A stretch of 64,000 bases of DNA from Cristatella mucedo (GCA_009760855.2 WPIO01000011.1:3584501-3648500); one strand, 5' to 3'. Counted from the first letter of the stretch, positions 22,490-33,769 are shown. Program-made: numbers and translations. The notes: generated by a model not told the origin, from the letters alone.

Positions 22490-22904
22490 CTGCAACAATG
22501 CACGTGGCCCGCAGCGCCTGACTTGGGCATTCCTAAGGCCGCTGGCTTGAGCTAGCTAATAGCACGATTCGAGAAGCCTCTGCACACACGCACACACACA
22601 CCAGCAGAAAAGGGCAGAGTCTCGAGCACATGGCACCCAGCAGCTGCAGCTCCTGGCTCACTTCAGCTCCTTTCGTTGGCGGCATATGCCTTCTATTGCC
22701 GCCTTCCGTTGTTTCTGTGCTGAGTTTACGTCGTATCCATCGAACGCTGCGTCGGCCTTCTGTCTCAGCTGCTGCCCTGCATCGCCTGCCAACTTGTTTG
22801 TGTCTGCCGGAGAATGCTCCTACAGAGGCAGCAGCCAGAGAAAGCGACTCTTTACACGAGTGCACGAGAATCAGAGTCGGAGCAGGTGAGCACCTACCGG
22901 AGGT

Positions 22905-23005
22905 AGGACGAGACCTTGTAATGCATTGTAGTTAGACCATAGAAGGCTCCACTGAACGACGGCCTCGAGTGCTGCCACCGGGTTAGCAGTGACAGACCCG
23001 CGCCA
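22905..23005 (+). repeat. 101-bp inverted repeat, left arm
   Basis: Runs from AGGACGAGACCTTGTAATGC to GTGACAGACCCGCGCCA. The reverse complement is at 23511-23611 with two mismatches. Sequence outside and between the arms is not shared, so the borders are sharp. No target duplication is obvious. Confidence 0.93.
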
Positions 23006-23510
23006 AACAGAGAGGCGAGAGCAACTTTCGAGCCCGTGCCACGACATGCACGGCAACGGCTTACCGGGAAAACGCAAAAGAAAAACAATCCGCGATGCCC
23101 ATCTGTGCTAGACCCATTCGGTTGGCATGGGGCAGCATAGGTAATACAACCAGAGGTTTTGCAGGGTGTGTGGCAGCGGCGGCCATATGTTCCCGGGCGC
23201 CAAGGCCAAGGGGCACCAAAAGTAAAATGAACTGTGAATATGTTTAAAAACTTTTTCATGTGAGAATACCTGGCACGTGGCAGCCTGGACAAACCGAAGG
23301 ACAAGCCAAAAACTACCCGTTATTAGGGGCAATAGCAGCAGAGGAGTTGAAATGTAGCACAGCCCAGGCACTGGGCAATTGTGGCTAGAGCTTCTGCTTC
23401 CTACAGCTTCCGCCTCCTCAGCTGAGCCTCTCAGCCGGCCACCTCATTCGGTGGCCAGCTCAGCAGACTGCTGGGCTGTGCCTGCATGTACCTTTAGGCT
23501 GCAGTCAGGC

Positions 23511-23611
23511 TGGCGCGGGTCTGTCACTGCTAACCCGGTGGCAGCACTCGAGGCCGTCGTTCAGTGGAGTCTTCTACGGTCTAACTACAATGCATTACAA
23601 GGTCTCGTCCT
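23511..23611 (-). repeat. 101-bp inverted repeat, right arm
   Basis: Reverse complement of 22905-23005 (about 98% identity), separated from it by 505 bp. Possible identities are the terminal repeats of a small non-autonomous DNA element, or two independent copies of an unknown repeat. Confidence 0.93.
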
Positions 23612-23699
23612 CGAGCGATGTAAACGCTGTGGCTGAGCTAGCACCGACAGTAGCTAAAGTGGCAGTAGCAGCCTGCACTGCTAGGGGAAAGGACAACGA

Positions 23700-23968
23700 G
23701 TGAGAGAGAGACAGATACATAAAGAGACAGTGAGAGACACAGGGAGGAAGAGAGGGAGTGAGACAGAGACAGAAACAGACAGAAACAGAGAGAGAAACCG
23801 ACACAGACAGAGAGACACGGAGACACAGAGAGAGACACAGAGAAAGACAGAGACAGAGGCAGAGAAGAGACAGAAAGAGAAGAGACAGAAAGAGACAGAG
23901 ACAGAGAGAGAGACACGGAGACACAGAGAGACACTGAGACAGACAGAAGAGACAGAGAGAAGATGCAG

Positions 23969-24047
<79 letters not shown>
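23700..24047. repeat. Purine-rich GAGACA region ending in (GA)n
   Basis: 23700-23972 is imperfect GAGACAGA-type repeat; 23973-24047 is pure (GA)n. Strongly strand-asymmetric. Ser/Leu-rich or Arg/Glu-rich frames over it are artefacts. Confidence 0.95.
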
Positions 24048-24050
<3 letters not shown>

Positions 24051-24305
24051 GACATCTACTCTCCAACTGCCGACTATGGCACATCTTTTTCGGCGATCCT
24101 GAGCTGCTACTTCTATGCTACTCACTACCTCAACTGCTCTCCTAACTCTGCTATGCTTCCCACTTTCTCTTTGTTGCGTGAGACGAAGTCTGTTGGCTAC
24201 CGAATGCGTACCGAAAGCCGCTTTGACTGCGAGTGCGCCATGCAAAACTCTCCCGCGTAACACCCACATGGTCTTTATGACTTTGTGGAGTTACTGACGG
24301 AGATA
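24048..24305 (+). mobile_element. LINE family B 3' end
   Basis: CTCTCCAACTGCCGACTATG, CTGTTGGCTACCGAATGCGT, AAAGCCGCTTTGACTGCGAG and AACACCCACATGGTCTTTAT match the 3' part of the copy at 45190-45420. The tail enters ACATACATACAAACAGACAG microsatellite, which continues to about 24495. Confidence 0.85.
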
Positions 24306-24495
24306 CATACATACAAACAGACAGACAGACAGACAGAGAGACAGACAGAGAGAAAGAGAGGCACACAAAGAGAGACAGACAGAGACAGACAGAGAGAAAG
24401 AGAGGCACACAAAGAGAGACAGGGAGAGACAGACAGAGACAGGGAGAGACAGAGACAGACAGAGACAGAGGGAGAAGGGGAAGGAGGGAGAGAAA
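24306..24495. repeat. GACA/GAGACA microsatellite
   Basis: Imperfect (CAGA)n and (GAGACA)n directly after the family B tail, perhaps expanded from it. Confidence 0.92.
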
Positions 24496-24817
24496 TGGAA
24501 TGAGAGCACCAGGTGAGAGTTCTGAGGCAGAATGCATGCCATTCATTTTCGACCCTAACATAACAACAGGCCAAAGTGATTGCAGCTTATTGTGTCCTCG
24601 GTAGTTCTGCCATTGTGTTTGCTAAATAAAATAGAAAGAGCAATAAATGTTCCTGTGACCAACAATGGACATGAGGGAGGTACTCGTGGCAAAAGGAAGT
24701 AGATGTTGCCAACCGGAAGCTGCCCTGTCTGTGACAGAACCCTGTCTTGGGCAGACTGTACTAGCTGAAGCAGCTGCCAGCCAGTCTGCACATCACTGTC
24801 GAACCAAGACTCGTCTA

Positions 24818-25323
24818 TAATAATAATAATAATAATAATGTACTTGATAAAGTGCCCTCAGAGAACTTAATCTCTTTCTAGGTGCTTTACATTTGCTGCA
24901 AAGGGAAATGCAATTAAATGGTAAGTAAAATCATGCTTAAAAAACAAACAAAATGAATAACATGGTTAGGGGTGACATGCACAGGGTCAGCATGCAAATG
25001 TGGTTAGTGGCAGCATGCACAGTGTCAGCACGCATAAGCACGTGAAGGACGAATCACAGGGACCCACTAAATGCTGTCCTAAATAGGTGTGATTTTAAGT
25101 TCCTTTTAAATGTGGTCAGGTCAGGGGATGTTCTGACGCAGGTCGGGAGGGAGTTCCAGGCTTTGGGAGCATACGAACTAAATGCACGGTCTCCAAAGGA
25201 TTTGAGGTTTGTACGAGGTATTTCTAGACTGTTGGATTCCGAAAAGCGGATGGTACGATGCTTGGCCTGATGGGGGAGTATGTCGGAGAGATAGGCTGGA
25301 GCCATAGAATGAAGGGACCTAAA
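24818..25323 (-). mobile_element. LINE family A 3' copy
   Basis: (ATT)n tail (24818-24840), hairpin, 3' end and an open C-terminal frame (25054-25305) ending in KSHLFRTAFSGSL. Truncated at about 25323. Confidence 0.92.
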
Positions 25324-27270
25324 GTCTATCGATCTTGGCCATTGACAAGTGGCCTCCAGTGCAGAAAGTAAACGTATTAATACTGCCCTGCTGATGCGGG
25401 AACACTTGCCTGCATGCTGATGTACAGGCAGACTAATGCCAACCGACGATGTAACTCAATGTTTCAGGCTAGTAGGTGGCTGCTTGCTTGCACTGGTCTT
25501 CTGGACATACTTTAGAGGAACAGAGTGACTGATCGTCCCCCCCCCGAATCAAGAAACTTACCTAGAACCCCAAGCAGAAGCTGCTACTACTGCTGATGTT
25601 CTGAATGCAGCTGCTCACAAACTGCCTTCAATTTTAAGTTAACACCACTGGGTCTGCCTGCAGATGATTATGTAACTGGAGTGCTCCAGGGTATCAAGTG
25701 AACAGTGGAAATAAGTTGGATGACAAGCAAGAATGGCGTTCAGGCCGTCGGCTAGATGGATGGCATGTGCTGTGTGAAGCTGAGGCATCCGGCTCAGCCA
25801 AGCACAGACTAATGACCTAAGGTATGCAAGTGGGCCACGTGCCCCTCCAGTAGGTTGGACACAGTCCAAGAGACCAAGAGCCAATATTAGGAGGATGTAA
25901 GAGCAACTGCAAGCGGTAGCAGGCAGAGAAAGGCTTCCTCTGATTGAAAAAGAAGAATATTGCATCAAAGCTATGAGCATATAATGCTGCCAAACTAAGA
26001 CTGCTGTAATGCTCCTTCAAATACTCTGGCATGCATCGAGCCTGGAACACCGATATGAAAGGGCAGAGATGACTCCATGTTGGAGCCTGGTGGGATGGCA
26101 TTGGCTTTGTTGAGAAGAGCTGCATTATCGACGAGGGCTTGAGCTGAGGGTGGTGATGAAATGCCAGCCCGAGTCTGAGCCCAACCATTATTCTAGCTCA
26201 CCGATTCAATCAAACCTGTATAGCTGACGTTGGTAATTGACATGACCACTACACTGGTCTTTAAATCTAAGAATTCAATTGAGCCTTACGCCATCTTCCC
26301 TGGAGGAGCAGTGGTGGTCCTCGAATGAAATGCAAAACGAAGACGCGTGCACCCTACGACCATCGAGGACACGTGAGGAGCTACACATCTATATATCTAT
26401 ATCTATATATCTACATATCTAGAAGAACTGCTTCAGCAGAGGCGGCTTCTTTGTGCAAGCAGTTCGTATCGGGATGGCACGTGAGCTATTCGTTTGAAAA
26501 CTACTCTTGCAGCATGCAGGCTCCTGACTGTGGAACGCACACCTGTAGATCTTGGACATGATTGGGCACGACGGTGTCGGTTACTCTGCTGTCGAATGTG
26601 AACCATTAAATTTTAAAATTCTTCGATTTTTTGTTAGGTGCAGACGGCTAGTTCACACATATTTAACAGGCATTGGAAGGCTAATCAAATTAGTGAGGCT
26701 TAGGACTTAACACCATGGGGTAGCATCCACAATTTTGCTACGTTCTAGACAATTCATCAAAACAAGAGCCTAAAATTACTCCGTGAAAGAGTCGGTTAAG
26801 ACTTGCGAAGCATAGAAAGCATACTTTGGCCCAGACCTGTCGGGGATCAAGACAAGCCCTGGGCATCTCATTTTTTGCGAGAAAACTGCAAGACGGCTAT
26901 TCAAGGTAAGGTGAACCAGTGCTGCTTGCTAGATGGAACTTCCTGCACAATACTAGTTGATGCGAGAAACATCATTTTCCAATCTATGCAATTCTAATAT
27001 GTTTACAGGCTCGTACAAGGGAGAAATTTTAGAGGCGTGAAAGCTATCACTACAATTTGTCCTGAATCAACCAAATTTTCAAGTAACACTTACTTCTGCA
27101 TGGTGAATGCTTCCAAATGTCGATATTGCCAGCAGGCACTTCCAAGCATGTATCCACTCATTGCTTCATCTATCGACCCAGTGCACAACTGCTTAGAACC
27201 CCCTGTCCCACCCCACCCCCCCCCCACCACCAGAGAGGTACGAAGTCTCTTGAGAGAGCAGCGAAAAAAA
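25324..27270. other. No recognised gene; sulfotransferase upstream region
   Basis: Frames on the minus strand at 25639-25980 and 25817-26188 have protein-like composition but match nothing I know and lack a convincing splice set. A short ATCTAT microsatellite is at 26385-26422. If the exon at 30392 belongs to the sulfotransferase gene, all of this is intronic. Confidence 0.3.
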
Positions 27271-27280
27271 ATATATATAC

Positions 27281-27364
<84 letters not shown>

Positions 27365-27377
27365 TTATATATATTTA
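27271..27377. repeat. (AT)n microsatellite, about 100 bp
   Basis: Nearly pure TA dinucleotides with a few TTTA interruptions at the right end; Tyr/Ile frames over it are artefacts. Confidence 0.97.
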
Positions 27378-27439
27378 CAACTGTCCTACAGTTCTATGCA
27401 GGGAAGGACAACATTAAATGGGAGCTGTAGGCAGACTCT

Positions 27440-28020
27440 CGGAAGATAATGATGCCACCACTGCACATCAAGTTGGGGCCTTATAAGACAATGTGTCAGG
27501 AATCTAGATAATGAGTCTGCTGCTTTCTTTCCACGGCTGTCAGAGGCAACTGTCAAATCTGGTATCTTAGTTGGGTCACAGATAAAGAAGATCGCAAGGA
27601 GCAACGAATTTGCTAAGAACGTGATTAGGTCGGAGGAAGCAGCTTAGAACAGTTTTGCTGCAGTGTTTCACGGCCTTCTGCAAAATCACAATGCTGAAAG
27701 CTACGAACAGCTGGTTAAGGCTCGCATAAAGAACTGTGCTAATATTGGATGCAGAAAGTCCCGCTTAGTCCAAATCTTGAGGCTCATCAAGACTAATCCA
27801 AGAACATGGGAACTCAGACTCAGAGGAGGAGCGAGGTGAGTAGTTTCAGCTGGATATAATGGACTTTAAACGTTTTACTAAGGACGGTAGAAAAAAGCAT
27901 GATGGGGACTATGTTGGGGGGCTTTTGAGCAGCAATTTCCAGAATAGCCAAAAAATCTCAAATATCTACAAATTTCTGAAACCTTTTCAGTGGTCATTTT
28001 TGCAGGATTTAAGAATGAAA
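27440..28020 (+). pseudogene. Relic of a transposon-associated protein
   Basis: Blocks in order: MMPPLHIKLG (about 27449), FFPRLSEATVKSGILVGSQI (about 27524-27583), KIARSNEFAKNVIRSEEAA, a TAG, then NSFAAVFHGLLQNHNAESYE (about 27645-27705), LVKARIKNCANIGCR, then in another frame NMGTQTQRRSEV (about 27804), and DYVGGLLSSNFQNSQK (about 27910-27955). From memory this is the pattern of a high-copy uncharacterised protein family in insect and cnidarian genomes (PPLHIKLG, FPRLSEAKI, VGPQI, NYEELV, LGCN). The TAG falls where that family has Trp. Two frameshifts and the stop make it dead. The transposon type is not known to me. Confidence 0.6.
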
Positions 28021-29335
28021 GCATACTAATTTTGATCCATTTGCTGCTATTTATGATTAAATGTACCCGGAAAGTAGTAATTTGTCAGTTTTCGCATTGG
28101 AAATTGGATGTTTTCATGTTAATCACTATCTTAGTCACAGAAGTGAAGTTTCTTAGGTAATCATGGCCATTTTTTAACTTTCGGAGGCAAAGGCAGTTAG
28201 GAAACCAAATTTCTACCCGTGGACGGAAGTTGTTATACATAGTGTTATTGCTGACTGCCATTCCCAACACTATTCTCAATAAATGCTTATATAAAAAATC
28301 GCCCATCAGCGGGAAGCCGGAATTGTGGGATCTCAAATGGAGGGCTTTGGCAGCTTATTTGGGGAAAATATTTCCATAGGCCTCACTGCTCCAGAGCCCC
28401 AAGGGCTAGATCGATCAGTAGAGACTGAGGGATAAATCCTAACAATTCTAGACGTCTTGCTATGAGTTAGCACCACTAAATCATGCTTGATCCGCTGCCC
28501 TTAAAGCTTATTTGTAAGCAAATCATTAGACAGGCTTAACTTAAGAGACCGACTTTCGGCTTCAGCTGGCCTTCCCTTCCCTCAATCCTCCCTCCAGGCC
28601 CACAAGCAGGCCACGAACACGCACTTCACGCCATGCAAACGCACGCACAGCAGGCTGCAGGACATGCACTTCCTCGGCAGCAGCTGCAAGCCTTGGGCTG
28701 CTCGGGCGCTCGGCCTCACTTCTTTGGTCGATGAGGTAGTGGCGACAGCAACAGCCTGGGTGGCTGCAACTGCATCCTGCTGCGCGACCACCACGCCCAT
28801 AACCACCGGCAATAAGTTCGCAGCCTCGACGGCAGCAGCCTGGCCCAACCTGTCGATAGCTTTCACCAGCCGATTGGCTGCCACAGCATCAGAGTCCTGG
28901 CAACGTACATGGAAAAGACGGTGATGATTGAAGCGATAGAATGTCTCTGCTTGCTCTCAATCAGGCCAATATCGACGTGACAAGGAGAGCTCAAGTTGGC
29001 TAAAGCCGAGCAAACCAGGCGGCTACGACAGCGCTGCTGCTGCTGAGTGTCGAATGGCAAACAGGAGAGTCTCGGGAGCTGCCTCTTTCTTAACCGAAGG
29101 AGAGGCTCTTAGGTCGTAAGCTCTTGCGGTCGGCTACATGTGCCTTGCCTGTCGGCCGGCAGCAAGCAAGCTGGCATCGATTGCTGTTCGAAGCTAGTCA
29201 GACTCGGCTGCCACTACTGGCCGAGCTATGCGATGACGATGGTGATGACGGCAGTAATATTGTTTAGCCTAGCCTACCTAGAGAAACTACCCCCCCCCAC
29301 CCTGCCATGCCAAGTACCGTAAAAACCAGCAGTTA
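28021..29335. other. No recognised gene
   Basis: 28540-29140 is GC-richer. Ala- and Val-rich frames on both strands (28582-28924) have some coding-like character but no recognisable family or splice set. A short poly-C run lies near 29290. Confidence 0.3.
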
Positions 29336-29344
29336 TGACTTAAA

Positions 29345-29648
29345 TCGTTTAACTAAACCAAGTACGAACATCAACACCTATGGTGACAGTGCTTTTAGTT
29401 GATGGGCTCCCAAAGCCTGGAACTCTCTCCCGACTGACGTCATGACACCCCCTGCCACGACGAAATTTGAAATGAAGCTTAGAACATACCTGTTTATTAC
29501 AGCATTCAATGGGTCCTTGTGATTCTTCCTTCGTGTGCTTATGCATGCAGACACTGTGCCTACTGTTAATAACCATGTCCACATATTGAACCTATGCATG
29601 TAACATCTAACAAAATTACGCTTGATGGCATTGCGAATGTTACCACTA
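29345..29648 (+). mobile_element. Diverged LINE family A 3' fragment
   Basis: Codons for SWAPKAWNSLPTDV (about 29397-29440), then LRTYLFITAFNGSL, then a diverged 3' untranslated end (CCTTCGTGTGCTTATGCATG). The sequence runs into an AT/GT microsatellite where the hairpin should be. Confidence 0.75.
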
Positions 29649-29649
29649 A

Positions 29650-29652
29650 TAC

Positions 29653-29698
<46 letters not shown>

Positions 29699-29718
29699 AT
29701 ATAGATATATATATATAT
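29650..29718. repeat. (AT)n(GT)n(AT)n microsatellite
   Basis: Compound dinucleotide repeat between a LINE fragment and a SINE tail. Confidence 0.95.
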
Positions 29719-29851
29719 TATTCATTTGTATAGTGCCCTAAGAGAACTTAATCTCTACTAAGGCGCTTCACACATGCCTCGGGGCGCGAGCCCACGACCT
29801 CAGCCAGACCTTGGTCGGGTGAGCACCTTAACCACTGGACCATACCAGCTA
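29717..29851 (-). mobile_element. tRNA-derived SINE with LINE-like 3' end
   Basis: On the minus strand: TGGTCCAGTGGTTAAGGTGC (box A region, complement near 29826-29845), then GAGGTCGTGGGCTCGCGCC (box B region, complement near 29786-29804), then CATGTGTGAAGCGCCTTAG, GATTAAGTTCTCTTAGGGC, and ACTATACAAATGAATAATA. The first half is tRNA-like with internal RNA polymerase III promoter boxes; the second half matches the LINE family A 3' hairpin. This is the standard plan of a SINE that borrows a LINE's 3' end. Confidence 0.85.
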
Positions 29852-29877
29852 ATCATTTGGTAATACTTCGTTTACAG

Positions 29878-30060
29878 CATCTGTAAGTGCCTTGAAAGAG
29901 ATTCAGTTCTGTGAGGGCGCTAAAACAAATGCATCATTATTAACAGATGTAAAGTGCCTAGAAAGAGATTGAGTTATCTGATGGTGCTATATCAAATTCA
30001 TTATTATTATTAATATTATACAATACCTTGGGAGAACTAAATCTCTCTCCCTTCCTCTGT
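29878..30060. repeat. Three LINE 3' hairpin modules in a row
   Basis: Two plus-strand tails (29878-29942 and 29945-30018), each with AGTGCCT...AGAGATT...GTTCTGTGAGGGCGCT-like hairpin and (ATT)n, are followed by a partial minus-strand one (30019-30060). Each could be the stub of a severely truncated LINE or SINE insertion. Confidence 0.7.
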
Positions 30061-30159
30061 CTCTGGCTCTCTATGGCTCTCTCTCTTCTATCAGTCCATC
30101 TGCCTATCGATCTCTGTCTGTCTCTGTCTGTCCGTCTGTCGGTCCGGCCCTTCCTCCGT

Positions 30160-30366
<207 letters not shown>

Positions 30367-30391
30367 GCACTTGACACGCAATGAGCCTCAC

Positions 30392-30514
30392 CTGGCTTTC
30401 TCTGGCCAGCAGTGAAGTCTGACCTATGGTTAGCAGTGAGAAGGCGATGAGACAAGCTCCGGCCACGAGGATCAGGCGGCAGAATGTCCTCCCCAGCCAT
30501 GAGATGGACACCAT
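30392..30514 (-). CDS. Signal-anchor exon, probable sulfotransferase exon 1
   Basis: ATG at 30512-30514 opens 41 codons with a short basic N-terminus, WLGRTFCR, then a hydrophobic span (RLILVAGACLIAFSLLTIGQ, about residues 12-31) and LLARESQ, ending in a strong donor CAG|GTGAGG at phase 0. This is the plan of a type II Golgi membrane protein: short cytosolic tail, anchor, then lumenal stem. The sulfotransferase exons on the same strand downstream lack exactly such an N-terminus, so I infer it is that gene's first coding exon. The phases (0 here; 1 or 2 at the next known exon) mean at least one stem exon is not found. It could instead belong to another Golgi enzyme. Confidence 0.55.
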
Positions 30515-31200
30515 TGTGGCGCCGGGCTGCCGGGGCACTTCCTGCCTGCCTAGGTCTGACTGATTGAGGCAGCGGCTCAGCTGCTCGACGGCTATGCAGA
30601 CTGCATCGGACACCACCAACGACCGAGTGACTGACAGTGGGAACACTGACAGACCAGCAGTGACCGACCGGGAGGTCAGCTGGTGATATCTGCTGGTTGA
30701 TGAGACGATGAGCAGTTCGGCTCCAAGTCACCAGCATCGAGTCATGAGCTGCCGAAGCTGGTCGTTGACCTGCGACCAAAGGCATGTGCGCAGGTGAGGC
30801 AAGGTCCTGGAAAGAACGAGGTGCGGCTGGCAGCAGCAGGCTCCTTCGAAAGCTTCAGCCACCGTCCCGACGAGGCTGCGCTGGCTGTGAGGGCACGGGG
30901 GAAGGAACCGATGAAGGCACCCTGGAAGGGGTCGGGATTGCCAGCGATTGTGCATGATTGACCCTGAGTCGGCTTGATAGGTAAGCGGCTGCCACCACCG
31001 ACTTCGTATCCCTTCTAGCCACCGACTTCTATCCCTTCTGCCTTGTGCCTGGCGGCTAGCTGATTTGCCGGCCGGCAGTTGGTAGACAAGGAGAATTGGA
31101 CAATAAACAAAACTGCTATACAGCACCTTTCGGGATTCCAACGGACTACCTGGTAGTGAGCATTGCACTCAGACACTTGATTTGCGTGGCAACTGACACG
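30515..31200. promoter_or_regulatory. Upstream region of the signal-anchor exon
   Basis: GC-rich sequence upstream of the ATG at 30514, with no TATA-like box I would trust. It probably holds the 5' untranslated region and promoter if that exon is the first; this is positional inference only. Confidence 0.25.
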
Positions 31201-31207
31201 TACCTCT

Positions 31208-33765
31208 ACAACTATCAGAACTGGTGGTGGAGTTCTCATTGTCGCACGTTCCCCCCTCAATTTCAAACCGTTTGAAGTCCCTTGGAAGCAGTCTTTCTAG
31301 ACTCTTGTTGAGTTCATCTGACAACAATCTGCCAATGGTGGCAGTAGTACACTATCGTCCCGAGGTACTAAGTTCTCCTTTAAATCAGATTTCTCTGAAC
31401 TAAGTCGGATTCTGTGTGCGAGAAATCGAGCGTTCCTCCTTATGGGTGACTTTATAATATTCACTTGATAACTTATCTCATGCCTTCAGATCGAATTTCC
31501 TGCAATTACTGACTCCTTTTTGTCTATGGCTCATGTGCATGACCCTGCTCACAACAAGAGTCACAAACTGAGACCAAGTTTTCCCATGCAACCTAATGCT
31601 ATCATCACCTATTATGACCAAATTCTGCTTATTTAACCAGATGGAGATGTAATCCAGTCTACAGTACGTGCCCTACTCACATCTTGTCATCTGAAAATCT
31701 GGAACCTCAAGACCCTTGACATCGATGCTATCCACTCGAGAATATCGTTTTCACCTCTGTAGCTGAATTCCCCTTTCGACCTGTCCTTATTTGTAAAATG
31801 CTACAACACGACACAAGCAGACATGCTTGACGAGTTTGCACCTCTGACTAAGCACACAATGAGTCTTTACGCAGCCGGCCTATGGTTTACTGCAGACATT
31901 AAACAAGCTAAATAACTAAGTGAACGCTTGAGAAATCATACACAAGATCAGGACTGACTGTCCATCGTCCTCTAAACCCTATTCCCAGGGTTTAGAGGAC
32001 TTCTTATGCATAAACCTTCTATTATATATTATATATTATATATTATATAAATCTTCTATATAACTTCTATTATGCATAAATCTGCTGCTACCATGCATAA
32101 CTAACATAATAAATAATATCCTTAGCTTCAGGTCATCTCCCTGCCCCTTTCACAAAGGCTGTGGTTGGGCCATTAATTAAAAAAGCAACACTGGACCAAG
32201 AGAACTTGAGCAGCCACCTCCACCAGGTCTTGTTTCTACCGTTCCCATTGATTGGCAGACCAACAGAACTCTTACTTTAAAACTTCAGACATACCAAGCA
32301 AGTTCCAGTCTGGTTTCAGAGCTGATCACTCCGTGGAGTCAGCAATGCTTTAAGTGTATAACGATCTCCTCGAGGAATGCAGACTTAGGTAGAGTCACTC
32401 TGCTTGCTTTGCTCGATCTGTTGGCATCTTTTGGTACTATCGATCGCAAAGCCCTTCTCGAGCGACTCTCAACTCGCGTGGGTATCAATCGCACTACTGC
32501 TCAAAAAATGGTCCTGTCTCAATGGGAGGCTCCAGAGTATCGATGTGAAGAGAATAAGATCATCCGAGGAACCACTGAAGTATGAGCAACATTGAGGCTT
32601 ATATGCTTGGTCTGCTTCTCTGCACAGTTTATCCTCTACCTCTAGCTGAAGTGATCGCCAAGCACAATCTAGGCTTTCACTTCTATGCAAATGGCACTCA
32701 GTTGTACCTTTGCTTTGATCCCTCTCAGCCCTCCAGCACGACGAACTCTCTTAACTCCCTTGCTGACATCCAAGCAGGGATGGCAGGAAACTTTCTCGAA
32801 TCACGTTGCGATAAAAACTAACTTACTAGTTATGGGCAAACCGAGTGTGAATCGGAAATGGGTAAGCTTAACAGTTAAAATCGGCCCTGACTGCTTATCT
32901 TCTGTTGCATCTACACAAATCTAAGAGTCCTGTTCCAAAGTGACCTTGCACTAGACGACCATATCAGCTCCTCTGTAAAGTCAGCCTACTTTCAGCTACA
33001 TAGCATTGCTAAAATTAGGGCTTTCCTAGACAGGGACACTACATCTAAACTGGTCCATACATTTGTAACATCCGTCTCGACTTCTGCAACTCACTGCTGG
33101 CTGGTTTACAGGCCTGTACAATTAAGTGCTTACAGTTGATGCAAAAATCTGCAGCTAGGCCATGTGCAAGTGTCGTGGGATTCGAAGTTTCCACATCACA
33201 TCACTTCTCGCTGACTTGCACTGGCTCCGAATCCAGCACTGCATCAACTTCAAGGTTCTGTCACTCACTTTTAGGTTCTGTCATTCTCTGGCTCCAGCCT
33301 ACCTCTCAGAACTACTCCCCAACCAGGCTAGGCATCGTGCCACCAACTTTTCTGAATCAAATTGTTCAACTACACCTCGTAAGAACCTCAAGTCCTTTGG
33401 AGACCTTGATTTTAGCTCGTAAGCTGCCAAAGCCTGGAACTCAGTCCCCGACTGACGTCATTACATCCTTCCCCTCCACTTGACGACACTTAAAAATGAG
33501 CTAAAAATGCACCTATTTTTACAGCATTTGGTGGGTCCCTGGGAATTTCCTTGATGAGCTTTTGCTTGCTAACAATGTGCATTCTGCCACTAACTACATT
33601 TACATGTTGATGCTGTGCGTGTCACCCTCATCGTGTTTTGCTTGTTGACATTGTGCATGTTCCCACTAACAGTTTAATCATGCTTTCTCTACAGCCCATT
33701 TAGAGTGCCTAGAAAGAGATTAAGCTCTCCGAGGGCACTATATAAACGTATTAGCATGTTTATTA
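31208..33765 (+). mobile_element. Decayed near-full-length family A LINE
   Basis: In order: endonuclease (about 31208-31640; GGVLIVARS-like start, YRP near 31350, MGDF near 31445), linker (about 31740-32100, damaged), RT (32130-32830; KKATLDQEN near 32178, QSGFRADHS near 32308, FYANGTQLYLCFDPSQPSS at 32679-32740), the C-terminal domain (33050-33520) and 3' end with hairpin (33700-33760). Numerous stops and indels. The catalytic ADD is changed to ANG here. Much older than the 59990-63240 copy. Confidence 0.85.
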
Positions 33766-33769
33766 AAAA

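Noticed and set aside
23595-24269. Long Ser/Leu-rich and Arg/Glu-rich frames over GA/CT tracts (also at 14671-14992, 19777-20177, 29958-30785, 54686-55270)
   Set aside because: They are translations of dinucleotide or GAGACA repeats in several frames and both strands, without conserved flanking domains. The only part kept is the signal-anchor exon at 30392-30514, which lies outside the tract.
24555-24785. Minus-strand frame beginning after an acceptor-like GTGCAG (TGWQLLQLVQSAQDRVLS...)
   Set aside because: Its phase-0 start could follow the signal-anchor exon and supply a stem, but no donor in a phase matching the catalytic exon was found. Kept only as an idea to test with cDNA.
25639-26188. 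Two overlapping minus-strand frames with protein-like composition
   Set aside because: No family recognised and no consistent acceptor or donor pair; could be chance in an intron.
28582-28924. Ala/Val-rich frames on both strands
   Set aside because: GC-rich sequence opens both strands equally; no domain or junction supports either.
29785-29850. A functional tRNA gene
   Set aside because: Box A and box B are present, but the acceptor stem and cloverleaf do not close and the sequence continues into a LINE-like tail, so it is a SINE.
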